DNA of 64,000 nt, from the NCBI RefSeq assembly GCF_007833635.1, contig NZ_CP031125.1, forward strand, positions 1,054,001 to 1,118,000. The letters run 5' to 3'. A model generated the notes under the pieces. The model was given only the letters and a program-made list of their open reading frames with translations, was not told the origin of the DNA and made no database searches. This document shows, piece after piece, positions 56,671 through 64,000 of the stretch (the first letter of the stretch is position 1; the number at the start of each line of letters is the position of its first letter). The position numbers and the translations under genes are program-made. This DNA comes from Candidatus Pelagibacter sp. FZCC0015 (GTDB lineage: Bacteria > Pseudomonadota > Alphaproteobacteria > Pelagibacterales > Pelagibacteraceae).

Positions 56671-58923
56671 ATGTCTGTATATATGAATACAATCTATAAA
56701 ATTTTTATTTTAATTTTTTTTATTGGCATTAGCAACGTTTCATATGCAAAAAATATTGAGAATATAATCATTAATGGCAATGAAAGGGTATCTGACGACA
56801 CCATAATAATGTTTTCTGAGGTAAATATAGGAGACGATTTATTAGAAATTGATTTAAATTCTGTACTTAAGAATATTTATAAATCAAACTTTTTTGAAAA
56901 TGTTACAGTTGAGATAGAGGATAAAAATTTAAATATTAATGTTGTTGAATATCCTATAATTCAAAATGTAGAAATAAAAGGTATAAAAGCTAAAAAAAAT
57001 TTAGAATTAGTTAAAAAAAACTTAATACTTAAACCTAGATCATCATTAAATAATTATTTAATAAATCAAGAAAAGCAATCAATTATCTCATTATTAAGAA
57101 GTAAAGGGTATTATTTTGCTGAAGTTCAAATGTTTTCAGAAACTTTAGATAATAATATGGTTAATTTAATATATGAAATTGAATTAGGTAATAAAGGAAA
57201 AATTAAAAAAATTAATTTTTTAGGCAACAAAATTTTTAAAGAAAATAAATTAAAAAGTGTAATTATTAGTGAAGAATATAAACCATGGAAATTTATTTCT
57301 GGCAGAAAATATCTAAATCAAGAAACTATATCACTAGATAAAAGATTATTAAAAAATTTTTTTTTAAATAAAGGATTTTACAATGTGGAAATAAATTCCT
57401 CTTTTGCTAAATTAGTTAAGGATGATGAATTCGAACTAACTTTTAATATTAACGCTGGTGAGAAAATTTTTTTTAACAATCTAATGATTTCTTTACCTGC
57501 AGATTTTCAAAGAAGTGGATATGCAAATTTGGAAAAACTTTTTTTAAATATAAAAGGCGAACCTTATTCAATAAATTTAGTTGAAAAAATACTAGATAAA
57601 ATTGATCTAATTACTTTAAATGAGGAATTTAAATCAATAAATGCTGAAGTAGAAGAAGATTTAATTGACAATAAGCTTGATTTAAATTTTGTAATTAAAG
57701 AGACCGAAAAGTATTTCGTAGAAAAGATAAATATATTTGGAAACAATGTTACAAGAGAAAGCGTAATTAGAAATAGATTAAATTTGGATGAGGGAGATCC
57801 TTATAACGAAATATTGAGAAAAAAATCTGAAAATAATATAAAAAGCTTAAATTTTTTTAGAACTGTTAAAACAGAAGTAGCGGAAGGTAAAACTAAAGAC
57901 TCTAAAGTTATAAATATATTTATAGAAGAAAAACCTACTGGTGAAATATTTGCTGGTGCAGGAGCGGGTACTGACGGCGCTACTATCACTGCAGGTGTAA
58001 AAGAAAATAATTATTTAGGCAAAGGACTAAGAGTTGAAGCTAATGGTACACTTACTGAGGAAACATTTAAAGGAAAATTTGCAGTTACAAATCCAAATTT
58101 TAACAACTCTAATAAATCTGTCTTTGCAAATATTCAAGCATTAGAAATAGATCAAATGAAAAATTATGGTTACAAGACCAATAAAACCGGTTTTGAGTTA
58201 GGAACTGGATTTGAATACTTAGAAGATTTTAGGTTAGGTTTATCTACGAGATCCTTTTTTGAAAAAATTGAAACAGATTCCACCGCTTCTGCTAGGCAAA
58301 AAAGTCAAGCTGGAAATTATTGGGATACGTTTATCAAAATAAATTTTGATTATGATAAGAGAAATCAAAAATTTAAACCTAGCGATGGATTTAGATCGTT
58401 CTATAGCTTAGATATTCCAGTTATAAGTGACAATAATACTTTGACTAATACTTATGACTATAAATTTTACACAGAACTTTATGAAAATAATATATCAAGT
58501 TTATCTATTCTGTTAAAAAGTGCAAATTCAATAACTGGTGATGATGTAAAGTTAACTGAAAGACTTATAGTTCCGTATTCTAGATTGAGAGGATTTGAAA
58601 AAGGAAAAATTGGACCAAAAGATGGTGATGATTTTATTGGTGGAAATTATGTAACTGCACTAAATTTAAGTTCTAATGTACCATTTATTTTTCCAAATAT
58701 TCAAAATTTAGATGCAGCAATTTTTTTTGATGCAGCTAATGTTTGGGGGGTAGATTATGATTCAACGCTCGGCAATGGTGATAAATTAAGAAGCTCAATA
58801 GGTTTTGGTATTGATTGGTTTACTGTTATTGGACCTATGAGTTTTACTTTTAGTGAAGCAATAACAAAAGATAGTAGTGATATTGAGGAAACATTTAGAT
58901 TTAATATAGGAACAACTTTTTAA
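56671..58923 (+). CDS. bamA: Outer membrane protein assembly factor BamA
   Basis: Outer-membrane beta-barrel of 750 aa. After a signal peptide (about 25 residues, ending NVSYA) come five POTRA domains (about residues 26-420), then the Omp85 barrel with the conserved RGFEKGKIGP loop (near residue 640) and a C-terminal Phe (FNIGTTF) that acts as the insertion signal. ATG at 56671; a second ATG at 56683 is a possible alternative start. Confidence 0.95.
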   Translation: MSVYMNTIYKIFILIFFIGISNVSYAKNIENIIINGNERVSDDTIIMFSEVNIGDDLLEIDLNSVLKNIYKSNFFENVTVEIEDKNLNINVVEYPIIQNVEIKGIKAKKNLELVKKNLILKPRSSLNNYLINQEKQSIISLLRSKGYYFAEVQMFSETLDNNMVNLIYEIELGNKGKIKKINFLGNKIFKENKLKSVIISEEYKPWKFISGRKYLNQETISLDKRLLKNFFLNKGFYNVEINSSFAKLVKDDEFELTFNINAGEKIFFNNLMISLPADFQRSGYANLEKLFLNIKGEPYSINLVEKILDKIDLITLNEEFKSINAEVEEDLIDNKLDLNFVIKETEKYFVEKINIFGNNVTRESVIRNRLNLDEGDPYNEILRKKSENNIKSLNFFRTVKTEVAEGKTKDSKVINIFIEEKPTGEIFAGAGAGTDGATITAGVKENNYLGKGLRVEANGTLTEETFKGKFAVTNPNFNNSNKSVFANIQALEIDQMKNYGYKTNKTGFELGTGFEYLEDFRLGLSTRSFFEKIETDSTASARQKSQAGNYWDTFIKINFDYDKRNQKFKPSDGFRSFYSLDIPVISDNNTLTNTYDYKFYTELYENNISSLSILLKSANSITGDDVKLTERLIVPYSRLRGFEKGKIGPKDGDDFIGGNYVTALNLSSNVPFIFPNIQNLDAAIFFDAANVWGVDYDSTLGNGDKLRSSIGFGIDWFTVIGPMSFTFSEAITKDSSDIEETFRFNIGTTF

Positions 58924-59432
58924 TGAAAAAAAAATTTTTTTTTTTTCATTTAATTTTATTTTTTTTTTATCTAACTTCATATTCAAATAGTGGAGAAAAA
59001 GTTGCATTCATTGATTTAGATTATATAGTAAAAAATTCTAATTTAGGAAGAGAGGTTCTTAAAGAAATAGATGAATTAAATAAGAAAAATTTAGATAATC
59101 TTAATAAAAAACAAGAAGAATTAAAAAATTTAGAATTAGAATTAAATAAAAAAAAAAATATACTATCAACTGATGAATTAAATAAAGAAATTGGATTACT
59201 TAAAAATAAAATTAATAAATATAATGAAGAAAAAAATTTGTTAGTATCACAATTTACTAAATTTAAAAATTCAGAATTAGATAAACTTATGAATAAAATA
59301 AATCCAATCGTTCAAGATTATATGAAAGAAAATTCAATAGAAATTCTTTTTGATAGAAAAAATATCTATATAGGAGATGTTAATTCTGATTTAACTAAAA
59401 TTATAATTAATGAATTAAATAAAATAAACTAA
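58923..59432 (+). CDS. skp: OmpH/Skp family periplasmic chaperone
   Basis: Protein of 169 aa with a short signal peptide (about residues 1-22) and a long charged helical domain rich in Lys, Leu, Asn and Glu (residues about 45-120), as expected for the coiled-coil tentacles of Skp. VAFIDLDYIVKNSNLGREVL is the family start. The first codons run through A9 followed by T12, an unusually long homopolymer pair. TAATG couplings with bamA and fabZ. Confidence 0.88.
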   Translation: MKKKFFFFHLILFFFYLTSYSNSGEKVAFIDLDYIVKNSNLGREVLKEIDELNKKNLDNLNKKQEELKNLELELNKKKNILSTDELNKEIGLLKNKINKYNEEKNLLVSQFTKFKNSELDKLMNKINPIVQDYMKENSIEILFDRKNIYIGDVNSDLTKIIINELNKIN

Positions 59433-59881
59433 TGATAACAAAATTAAATAAAAACCAGATACGTGATTTGTTGCCTCATCGTGAGCCTATGCTTTTAATT
59501 GATGAGCTTTATGATATTCAAAAATTATCTTCAGCAACAGCTATTGTGAATGTAAAAAAAGATAGTTTTTTTGTTCAAGGACATTTTCCTGACAATCCAG
59601 TTATGCCTGGTGTATTAATAGTTGAGTCATTTGGTCAAGCCGCTGCAGCACTTACAGCTCATGGATTGGATAGATCAACATATGAAGATAAATTAGTTTT
59701 TTTAATGGGTGTTGAAAAAGCTAGATTTAGAAATCCAGTTATACCAGACTGTAAACTTGTGCTTAAAATAGAAGCTATAAGGTCTCATGGTAGAGTTTGG
59801 AAATACAAAGGTGAGGCTTTTGTTGACGAAAAAAAAATGGCTGATGCTATATGGTCAGCAACTATTGTTGACAAGAAATAA
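59432..59881 (+). CDS. fabZ: 3-hydroxyacyl-ACP dehydratase FabZ
   Basis: Hot-dog-fold enzyme of 149 aa. LLPHREPMLLIDEL (near residue 14) and the catalytic loop VQGHFPDNPVMPGVLIVESFGQ (His and Glu; residues about 48-69) identify it. It feeds acyl-ACP to both phospholipid and lipid A synthesis. Order here is fabZ before lpxD, whereas many relatives have lpxD before fabZ. Confidence 0.96.
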   Translation: MITKLNKNQIRDLLPHREPMLLIDELYDIQKLSSATAIVNVKKDSFFVQGHFPDNPVMPGVLIVESFGQAAAALTAHGLDRSTYEDKLVFLMGVEKARFRNPVIPDCKLVLKIEAIRSHGRVWKYKGEAFVDEKKMADAIWSATIVDKK

Positions 59882-59910
59882 ATAGCAATAATTATTGATA
59901 ACTTATTTAA

Positions 59911-59932
59911 AATTGCTTTGATAAAAGCAATT
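59911..59932 (+). promoter_or_regulatory. 9-bp hairpin abutting the lpxD start codon
   Basis: AATTGCTTT pairs perfectly with AAAGCAATT around a GATA loop, and the lpxD ATG follows on the next base. No ribosome-binding sequence is free between stem and start. The structure could limit lpxD translation or terminate transcription after fabZ. Confidence 0.5.
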
Positions 59933-60913
59933 ATGCTAAACCCATTCTTTAAAAATTATGGACCGTTAAAAATTTCTCAAATAATTAAACATTTAAAACT
60001 TAATACTAATATTTTAAATGAAGATTGTGAAATACAAGATATTAAGGATTTGTTAAGTTCAACACAGTATGATTTAACCTTTTTTCACTCTAAAAAGTAC
60101 AAAGATATCGCAAAAAATACTAAAGCCTCATTTTGTTTAACTACTCAAGCACTTAAAAATGAATTACCACTAACTTGTAAGGCTATAGTTGTTGATAATG
60201 TTTTGGTTTCAATATCAAAAATTACATCTATTTTTTACCCTGATGCGGTAAACGATGATTTTGATGATAAAGCTATATATTCAGATAAAACTGAATTTAA
60301 GGATAAGGTTAAATTTGGTACGAATATTTTAATTGGAAAAAATGTTTCAATTGGCAATAATTGTAAGATTGGACATAACACAATAATAGAAAAAAATGTA
60401 ATCATTGGAGATGATTGTTCTATTGGATCTAATAATATTATTAGGAATGCTATATTAAAAAATAATGTAAAAATTTTAGACAATTGTGTAATCGGTAAAC
60501 ATGGTTTTGGTTTTTTTCCATCTAAAGAAAAAAATGTGCGATATCCTCATATAGGTATAGTTTTAATTAATGAAAATTGTGAAATAGGATGTGGTGCCAC
60601 TATAGATAGGGGTTCGATGTCAAATACAGTCATTGGTAGAAATACTTATTTAGATAATCAGATACATATTGCACATAATGTTAAAATTGGTGAAAATTCA
60701 ATTATTGCAGGACAAGTAGGTATAGCTGGAAGCTCGATAATTGGTGATAATGTTAAAATTGGTGGTCAAGCAGGAATATCTGGGCATCTAAAAATTGGTA
60801 ATAATGTTGAAATCGGTGGAGGCTCAGGTGTAATTAGAGATGTTCCTGACAATACTAAGGTAATGGGGTATCCAGCAAAAAATATTAGAGAATTTTTAAG
60901 GGAAAATAAATGA
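59933..60913 (+). CDS. lpxD: UDP-3-O-acylglucosamine N-acyltransferase
   Basis: Lipid A enzyme of 326 aa. The start [20 protein letters not shown] matches the family; an earlier TTG at 59918 lies inside the hairpin and is less likely. After an N-terminal uridine-binding domain come many hexapeptide repeats ((I/V)G-type, residues about 110-300) with the catalytic His in [17 protein letters not shown] overlap with lpxA. Confidence 0.95.
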   Translation: MLNPFFKNYGPLKISQIIKHLKLNTNILNEDCEIQDIKDLLSSTQYDLTFFHSKKYKDIAKNTKASFCLTTQALKNELPLTCKAIVVDNVLVSISKITSIFYPDAVNDDFDDKAIYSDKTEFKDKVKFGTNILIGKNVSIGNNCKIGHNTIIEKNVIIGDDCSIGSNNIIRNAILKNNVKILDNCVIGKHGFGFFPSKEKNVRYPHIGIVLINENCEIGCGATIDRGSMSNTVIGRNTYLDNQIHIAHNVKIGENSIIAGQVGIAGSSIIGDNVKIGGQAGISGHLKIGNNVEIGGGSGVIRDVPDNTKVMGYPAKNIREFLRENK

Positions 60914-61692
60914 TTCATAAAACAGCTATAGTTGACGCGAATGCTAAAATTTCTAAAAATGTAAAAATTGGCCCTTATTCAGTTGTAGGTCCAAATGTTG
61001 AAATAGATGAAAAAACAGAAATTTATTCACATGTTAATATTACAGGTAATACAAAAATTGGAAAAAATAATAAAATTTATCCATTTGCCTCAATAGGGAA
61101 TGATCCACAGGATTTAAAATTCCAAGGTGAAGAAACAAAATTAGTGATTGGTAATAATAATAAAATTAGAGAATATGTTACTATTAATCCAGGTACAAAA
61201 GGAGGTGGAGGGTTAACAAAAGTTGGAGATAATTGCTTATTCATGGTTTCAGCACACATAGCTCATGATTGTTTTGTTGGTAATAATGTTATTCTAGCTA
61301 ACAATGTGCCATTAGGAGGCCATGCATTTATAGATGATGGAGCTATTATAGGTGGTAATTCAGCTGTTCAGCAATTTACGCGAGTAGGTAAATCAGCAAT
61401 GATTGGCGGTATGTGCGGTGTGGTAAGAGATATTATTCCTTATGGTATAGCACATGGAAACAGAAGTGTTTTAAAAGGATTAAATTTAATTGGTTTGAGA
61501 AGAAAAAATATACCAAATAAAGACATAATATTACTCAATGAAGCTTATAAAGAGATTTTTAAAAATGAAAATTTAACAGAGAATTTAAGTAACTTATCCA
61601 AGGAATTTAAGAATAATGAATTAGTTGTAGAAGTCATTAATTTTATAGAAAAGGATAAGAAAAGACCAATTTGTACTCCGTTTTCAAAATAA
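60910..61692 (+). CDS. lpxA: UDP-N-acetylglucosamine acyltransferase
   Basis: First enzyme of lipid A synthesis, 260 aa. Left-handed beta-helix of hexapeptide repeats from the N-terminus ([15 protein letters not shown]) with the catalytic His in [16 protein letters not shown] (near residue 117), [14 protein letters not shown], and the C-terminal helical domain beginning [12 protein letters not shown]. Confidence 0.97.
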   Translation: MIHKTAIVDANAKISKNVKIGPYSVVGPNVEIDEKTEIYSHVNITGNTKIGKNNKIYPFASIGNDPQDLKFQGEETKLVIGNNNKIREYVTINPGTKGGGGLTKVGDNCLFMVSAHIAHDCFVGNNVILANNVPLGGHAFIDDGAIIGGNSAVQQFTRVGKSAMIGGMCGVVRDIIPYGIAHGNRSVLKGLNLIGLRRKNIPNKDIILLNEAYKEIFKNENLTENLSNLSKEFKNNELVVEVINFIEKDKKRPICTPFSK

Positions 61693-61693
61693 G

Positions 61694-62479
61694 ATGATAG
61701 GCTTATTTTTAGGTGACACTGATTTCTCAGATATAGTTCTCAGTAAAATAAAGAGATTAAAAAAAAAATATTTTATAATTGACTTTTCAAAAAATAATAA
61801 ATTTCAAAAAGATGAAAATTCTTTCAGAATTAGTATTGGAAAATTTGGATCAATTATTAACTTAATTAAAAAAAAAAAATGCAAAAAAGTTTTGTTTGCA
61901 GGAAAGATTTCTAAGCCTAATTTTTCTTCTTTAAGATTAGATTTAAAGGGAATTTATTATATGCCAAGTGTAATTAGAGCAGCTAAAATAGGCGATGCTG
62001 CTATAATCAAATCAATAATAAAAATCTTAAAAAATGAAGAAATTAGAGTTATTAGCTCGATATTTTTTAATCCTGAGCTTTCATTAAAAAAAGGAAATTT
62101 CACTAAACTAAAACCCAATAAACAAGACCTTATTTCTATAAAAAAAGCCAAAGCTTATTTTAATAAAACAAAAAGTTTAGACCATGTCCAGGCCCTAGTT
62201 GTTAAAGAAGGTAAAATTTTAGCTAAAGAGGGAAGAGAGGGAACAAAAAAAATGCTATCAAAATTAAAGAAAAATTCAGATGGAATTTTAATAAAACTAC
62301 CAAAAAAGAAACAAGATTTAAGAATGGATCTACCAACAATTGGACTAGAGACTTTTATTGATATTAAAAAATATGGATTACGAGGTGTTGTTTTACAATC
62401 TAAAAAAAATATTTTTTTAGATAAAATTGAATGCATTAAATTTGCTAATAAAAACAAGATTTTTATTAATATTATATGA
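61694..62479 (+). CDS. lpxI: UDP-2,3-diacylglucosamine diphosphatase LpxI
   Basis: Protein of 261 aa (DUF1009 family), the alphaproteobacterial alternative to LpxH. FAGKISKPNFSSLRLDLKGI (near residue 71), GDAAIIKSIIKILKNEEIRV (near 97) and the C-terminal DLPTIGLETFIDIKKYGLRG are family marks. One base after lpxA; overlaps lpxB by four bases. Confidence 0.93.
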   Translation: MIGLFLGDTDFSDIVLSKIKRLKKKYFIIDFSKNNKFQKDENSFRISIGKFGSIINLIKKKKCKKVLFAGKISKPNFSSLRLDLKGIYYMPSVIRAAKIGDAAIIKSIIKILKNEEIRVISSIFFNPELSLKKGNFTKLKPNKQDLISIKKAKAYFNKTKSLDHVQALVVKEGKILAKEGREGTKKMLSKLKKNSDGILIKLPKKKQDLRMDLPTIGLETFIDIKKYGLRGVVLQSKKNIFLDKIECIKFANKNKIFINII

Positions 62480-63609
62480 AAAAAATATTTATACTAACTG
62501 GTGAACCTTCTGGAGACAAATTAGCTTCAACAGTTATTGCAAAGTTAAAATCTCAAAATCCCGATATTGAATATTTATCTGTAGGTGGAAATCACTTAAA
62601 AAAACTAGGAATCAGTACTATTTTTAATTTAAGTGAAATAACTTATCTAGGTTTTACCAGTATTTTACTCAATATATTTAAAATCAGAAATAAAATTAAT
62701 CAAACTGTTAATGAAATTATTAAATTTAATCCTGATATACTGTTTTCCGTTGACAGCCCTGATTTTACTATGCGAGTAGCCGAAAGAGTAAAAAAAATTA
62801 ATAATAACATTAAAATAATTCACTATGTAGCTCCTCAAGTTTGGATATGGAGAAAAAATAGAGTTAAAAAAATTAAAAAATATATTGATCATATTCTTCT
62901 TTTATTTGACTTTGAAAAAAAATATTTTGATGAAGAAAATATTAAAAATACTTTTGTAGGACACCCGTTAATTGAGAATAATCAAGATAATAAAAAAATT
63001 ATTGAAAATATAATTCCTAAAGATAAAAAAATTATATCAATTTTCCCTGGAAGTAGAAAATCAGAAACAGACGCATTATTAAATATTTTAATTGATTTTA
63101 TAAAACTAATGAACAAAAGACACAATGATTTTTATTTCTACTTTCACGCAACCGATGAAAATAAAAATTTAATTTTGTCTGAAATTAAAAAATTTAATAT
63201 TGAAAATGTAGATGTGGTTTCAGACGAAAGTATTAAATCTAAAATTTTATCTAATTCAGTTTTTGCTGTATCTAAATCTGGCACAGTTTCACTGCAAATT
63301 TCTAGCTCAAATATACCTTCTATAATTATTTATAAACTCAGTTTTATAAATTTTATGATATTTAAAATGTTAGTTAATGTTAAATTTGCAAATATAATTA
63401 ATATTATCAATAATCGTGAGGTTATTCCTGAATTGTTACAAAATGAATGCAATGCTGATGAAATCTATAAATCTGTAATTTATCTTTTAAAAAACCCTGA
63501 CCTTATAAAAAAACAATTATCTGATTGTTCAAAAACATTAGAAGGAATTAGATCTAAAACTTCTTCTTCTGAAGAGGCTTGTTTAGTTTTAATAAATTAC
63601 CTTACCTAG
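62476..63609 (+). CDS. lpxB: Lipid-A-disaccharide synthase
   Basis: GT-B glycosyltransferase (GT19) of 377 aa. TGEPSGDKLASTVIAKLK (near residue 7), VAPQVWIWRKNRVKKIKKYI (near 118) and the LLFDFEKKYFDEEN acceptor region are conserved, with ISIFPGSRKSET near 191. It condenses UDP-diacylglucosamine and lipid X. Its 3' end overlaps the convergent gltX by 21 bases. Confidence 0.95.
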   Translation: MKKIFILTGEPSGDKLASTVIAKLKSQNPDIEYLSVGGNHLKKLGISTIFNLSEITYLGFTSILLNIFKIRNKINQTVNEIIKFNPDILFSVDSPDFTMRVAERVKKINNNIKIIHYVAPQVWIWRKNRVKKIKKYIDHILLLFDFEKKYFDEENIKNTFVGHPLIENNQDNKKIIENIIPKDKKIISIFPGSRKSETDALLNILIDFIKLMNKRHNDFYFYFHATDENKNLILSEIKKFNIENVDVVSDESIKSKILSNSVFAVSKSGTVSLQISSSNIPSIIIYKLSFINFMIFKMLVNVKFANIINIINNREVIPELLQNECNADEIYKSVIYLLKNPDLIKKQLSDCSKTLEGIRSKTSSSEEACLVLINYLT

Positions 63610-64000
63610 CCTCTTTAATACCTCCTCTTTGCCAAGAGCTATAACCATATCATATAAACCAGGACCAAATTTTGATCCTGTCAAAGCAATCCGTATAGGC
63701 TGACCAACACCTTTAAAATTTGTATTATTTGTTTTAATCAAATTATTTACTACAGGCTCTAAATCCTCTTTATTTATATTTGATATAGATGATAATTTTT
63801 TAATAAATTCAGAAATTATTTTTTTTGCTTTATCATCAATCAATTTAAAATCATCCTCATTGAAGTTAACTTCATCATTGATAATAAACTTTGAATTATT
63901 ATATATGTCTTCCAAGGTTTTGGCCTTATTTTTCAAAAAAGATAATGAGGATTTAATTTTCGTTTCCTTGTCCTTTTTAATTTCTTTTTTATAAATTTTG
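63589..64000 (-). CDS. gltX: Glutamyl-tRNA synthetase, C-terminal part (runs off the window)
   Basis: The reading frame stays open to the window edge, so about 137 C-terminal residues are present. The segment KGVGQPIRIALTGSKFGPGL near the end, then IALGKEEVLKRLGKVI, is the conserved C-terminal anticodon-binding domain of GltX. The catalytic domain would lie to the right of the window. Which of one or two GltX copies this is cannot be told. Confidence 0.9.
   Translation of the reverse strand, partial: KIYKKEIKKDKETKIKSSLSFLKNKAKTLEDIYNNSKFIINDEVNFNEDDFKLIDDKAKKIISEFIKKLSSISNINKEDLEPVVNNLIKTNNTNFKGVGQPIRIALTGSKFGPGLYDMVIALGKEEVLKRLGKVIY

Noticed and set aside
1..64000. Mobile elements, CRISPR arrays, prophage or rRNA genes
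   Set aside because: No transposase, integrase, spaced repeats or rRNA sequence was found on reading both strands.

Overview
This window is a very AT-rich, densely packed stretch of an alphaproteobacterial chromosome. The base composition (about 30% GC by eye), minimal spacers, many overlapping start/stop codons, small gene sizes and alphaproteobacterial gene order (nuoN-birA-coaX-rnj-DUF1467-proS-lolC-lolD-dnaE; tig-clpP-clpX-lon; rpsB-tsf-frr-uppS-cdsA-dxr-bamA) point to the SAR11 clade (Pelagibacterales). No mobile element, phage gene, CRISPR array, rRNA or long gene-free stretch was found; the longest gaps are about 110-140 bases.

Region 1 (about 42-18080) is an accessory metabolic block that I read as an organosulfonate module. 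A minus-strand operon suyA-suyB-YeiH-type exporter diverges from xsc. SuyAB splits sulfolactate into pyruvate and sulfite, and Xsc splits sulfoacetaldehyde into acetyl phosphate and sulfite. Two unrelated candidate sulfite/sulfate exporters (TSUP/TauE-like and YeiH-like) lie beside them. Further along are a DAO-type FAD oxidoreductase, a minus-strand operon of GMC flavoprotein, TerC-family protein, SDR and M23 peptidase, then a divergent DctPQM TRAP transporter, an NCS1 symporter and a zinc alcohol dehydrogenase. By precedent (isethionate: GMC-type IseJ with IseKLM TRAP; taurine: TauY with TauKLM; DHPS: dehydrogenases with HpsKLM) the oxidoreductases and transporter may feed C2/C3 sulfonates to Xsc and SuyAB. 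Those substrate assignments are inference.

Region 2 (18064-21764) holds small and miscellaneous genes: several very short proteins described here for the first time, DUF3047, YbgC thioesterase, a family-5 uracil-DNA glycosylase, a periplasmic histidine phosphatase and a DUF1289 protein.

Region 3 (21866-28061) is proteostasis: tRNA-Leu, trigger factor with a His- and Lys-rich tail, ClpP, ClpX, Lon, then tRNA-Val and tRNA-Asp.

Region 4 (28149-51815) is a complete 14-gene complex I operon, nuoA to nuoN, running without a clear break into birA, coaX, RNase J, DUF1467, proS, the Lol permease and ATPase, and dnaE.

Region 5 (51877-64000) starts with a structured rpsB leader that looks able to hide the ribosome-binding site by a pseudoknot, then rpsB, tsf, frr, uppS, cdsA, dxr, bamA, skp, fabZ, lpxD, lpxA, lpxI, lpxB and the convergent 3' end of gltX. 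pyrH (between tsf and frr) and rseP (between dxr and bamA) are absent from their usual places.
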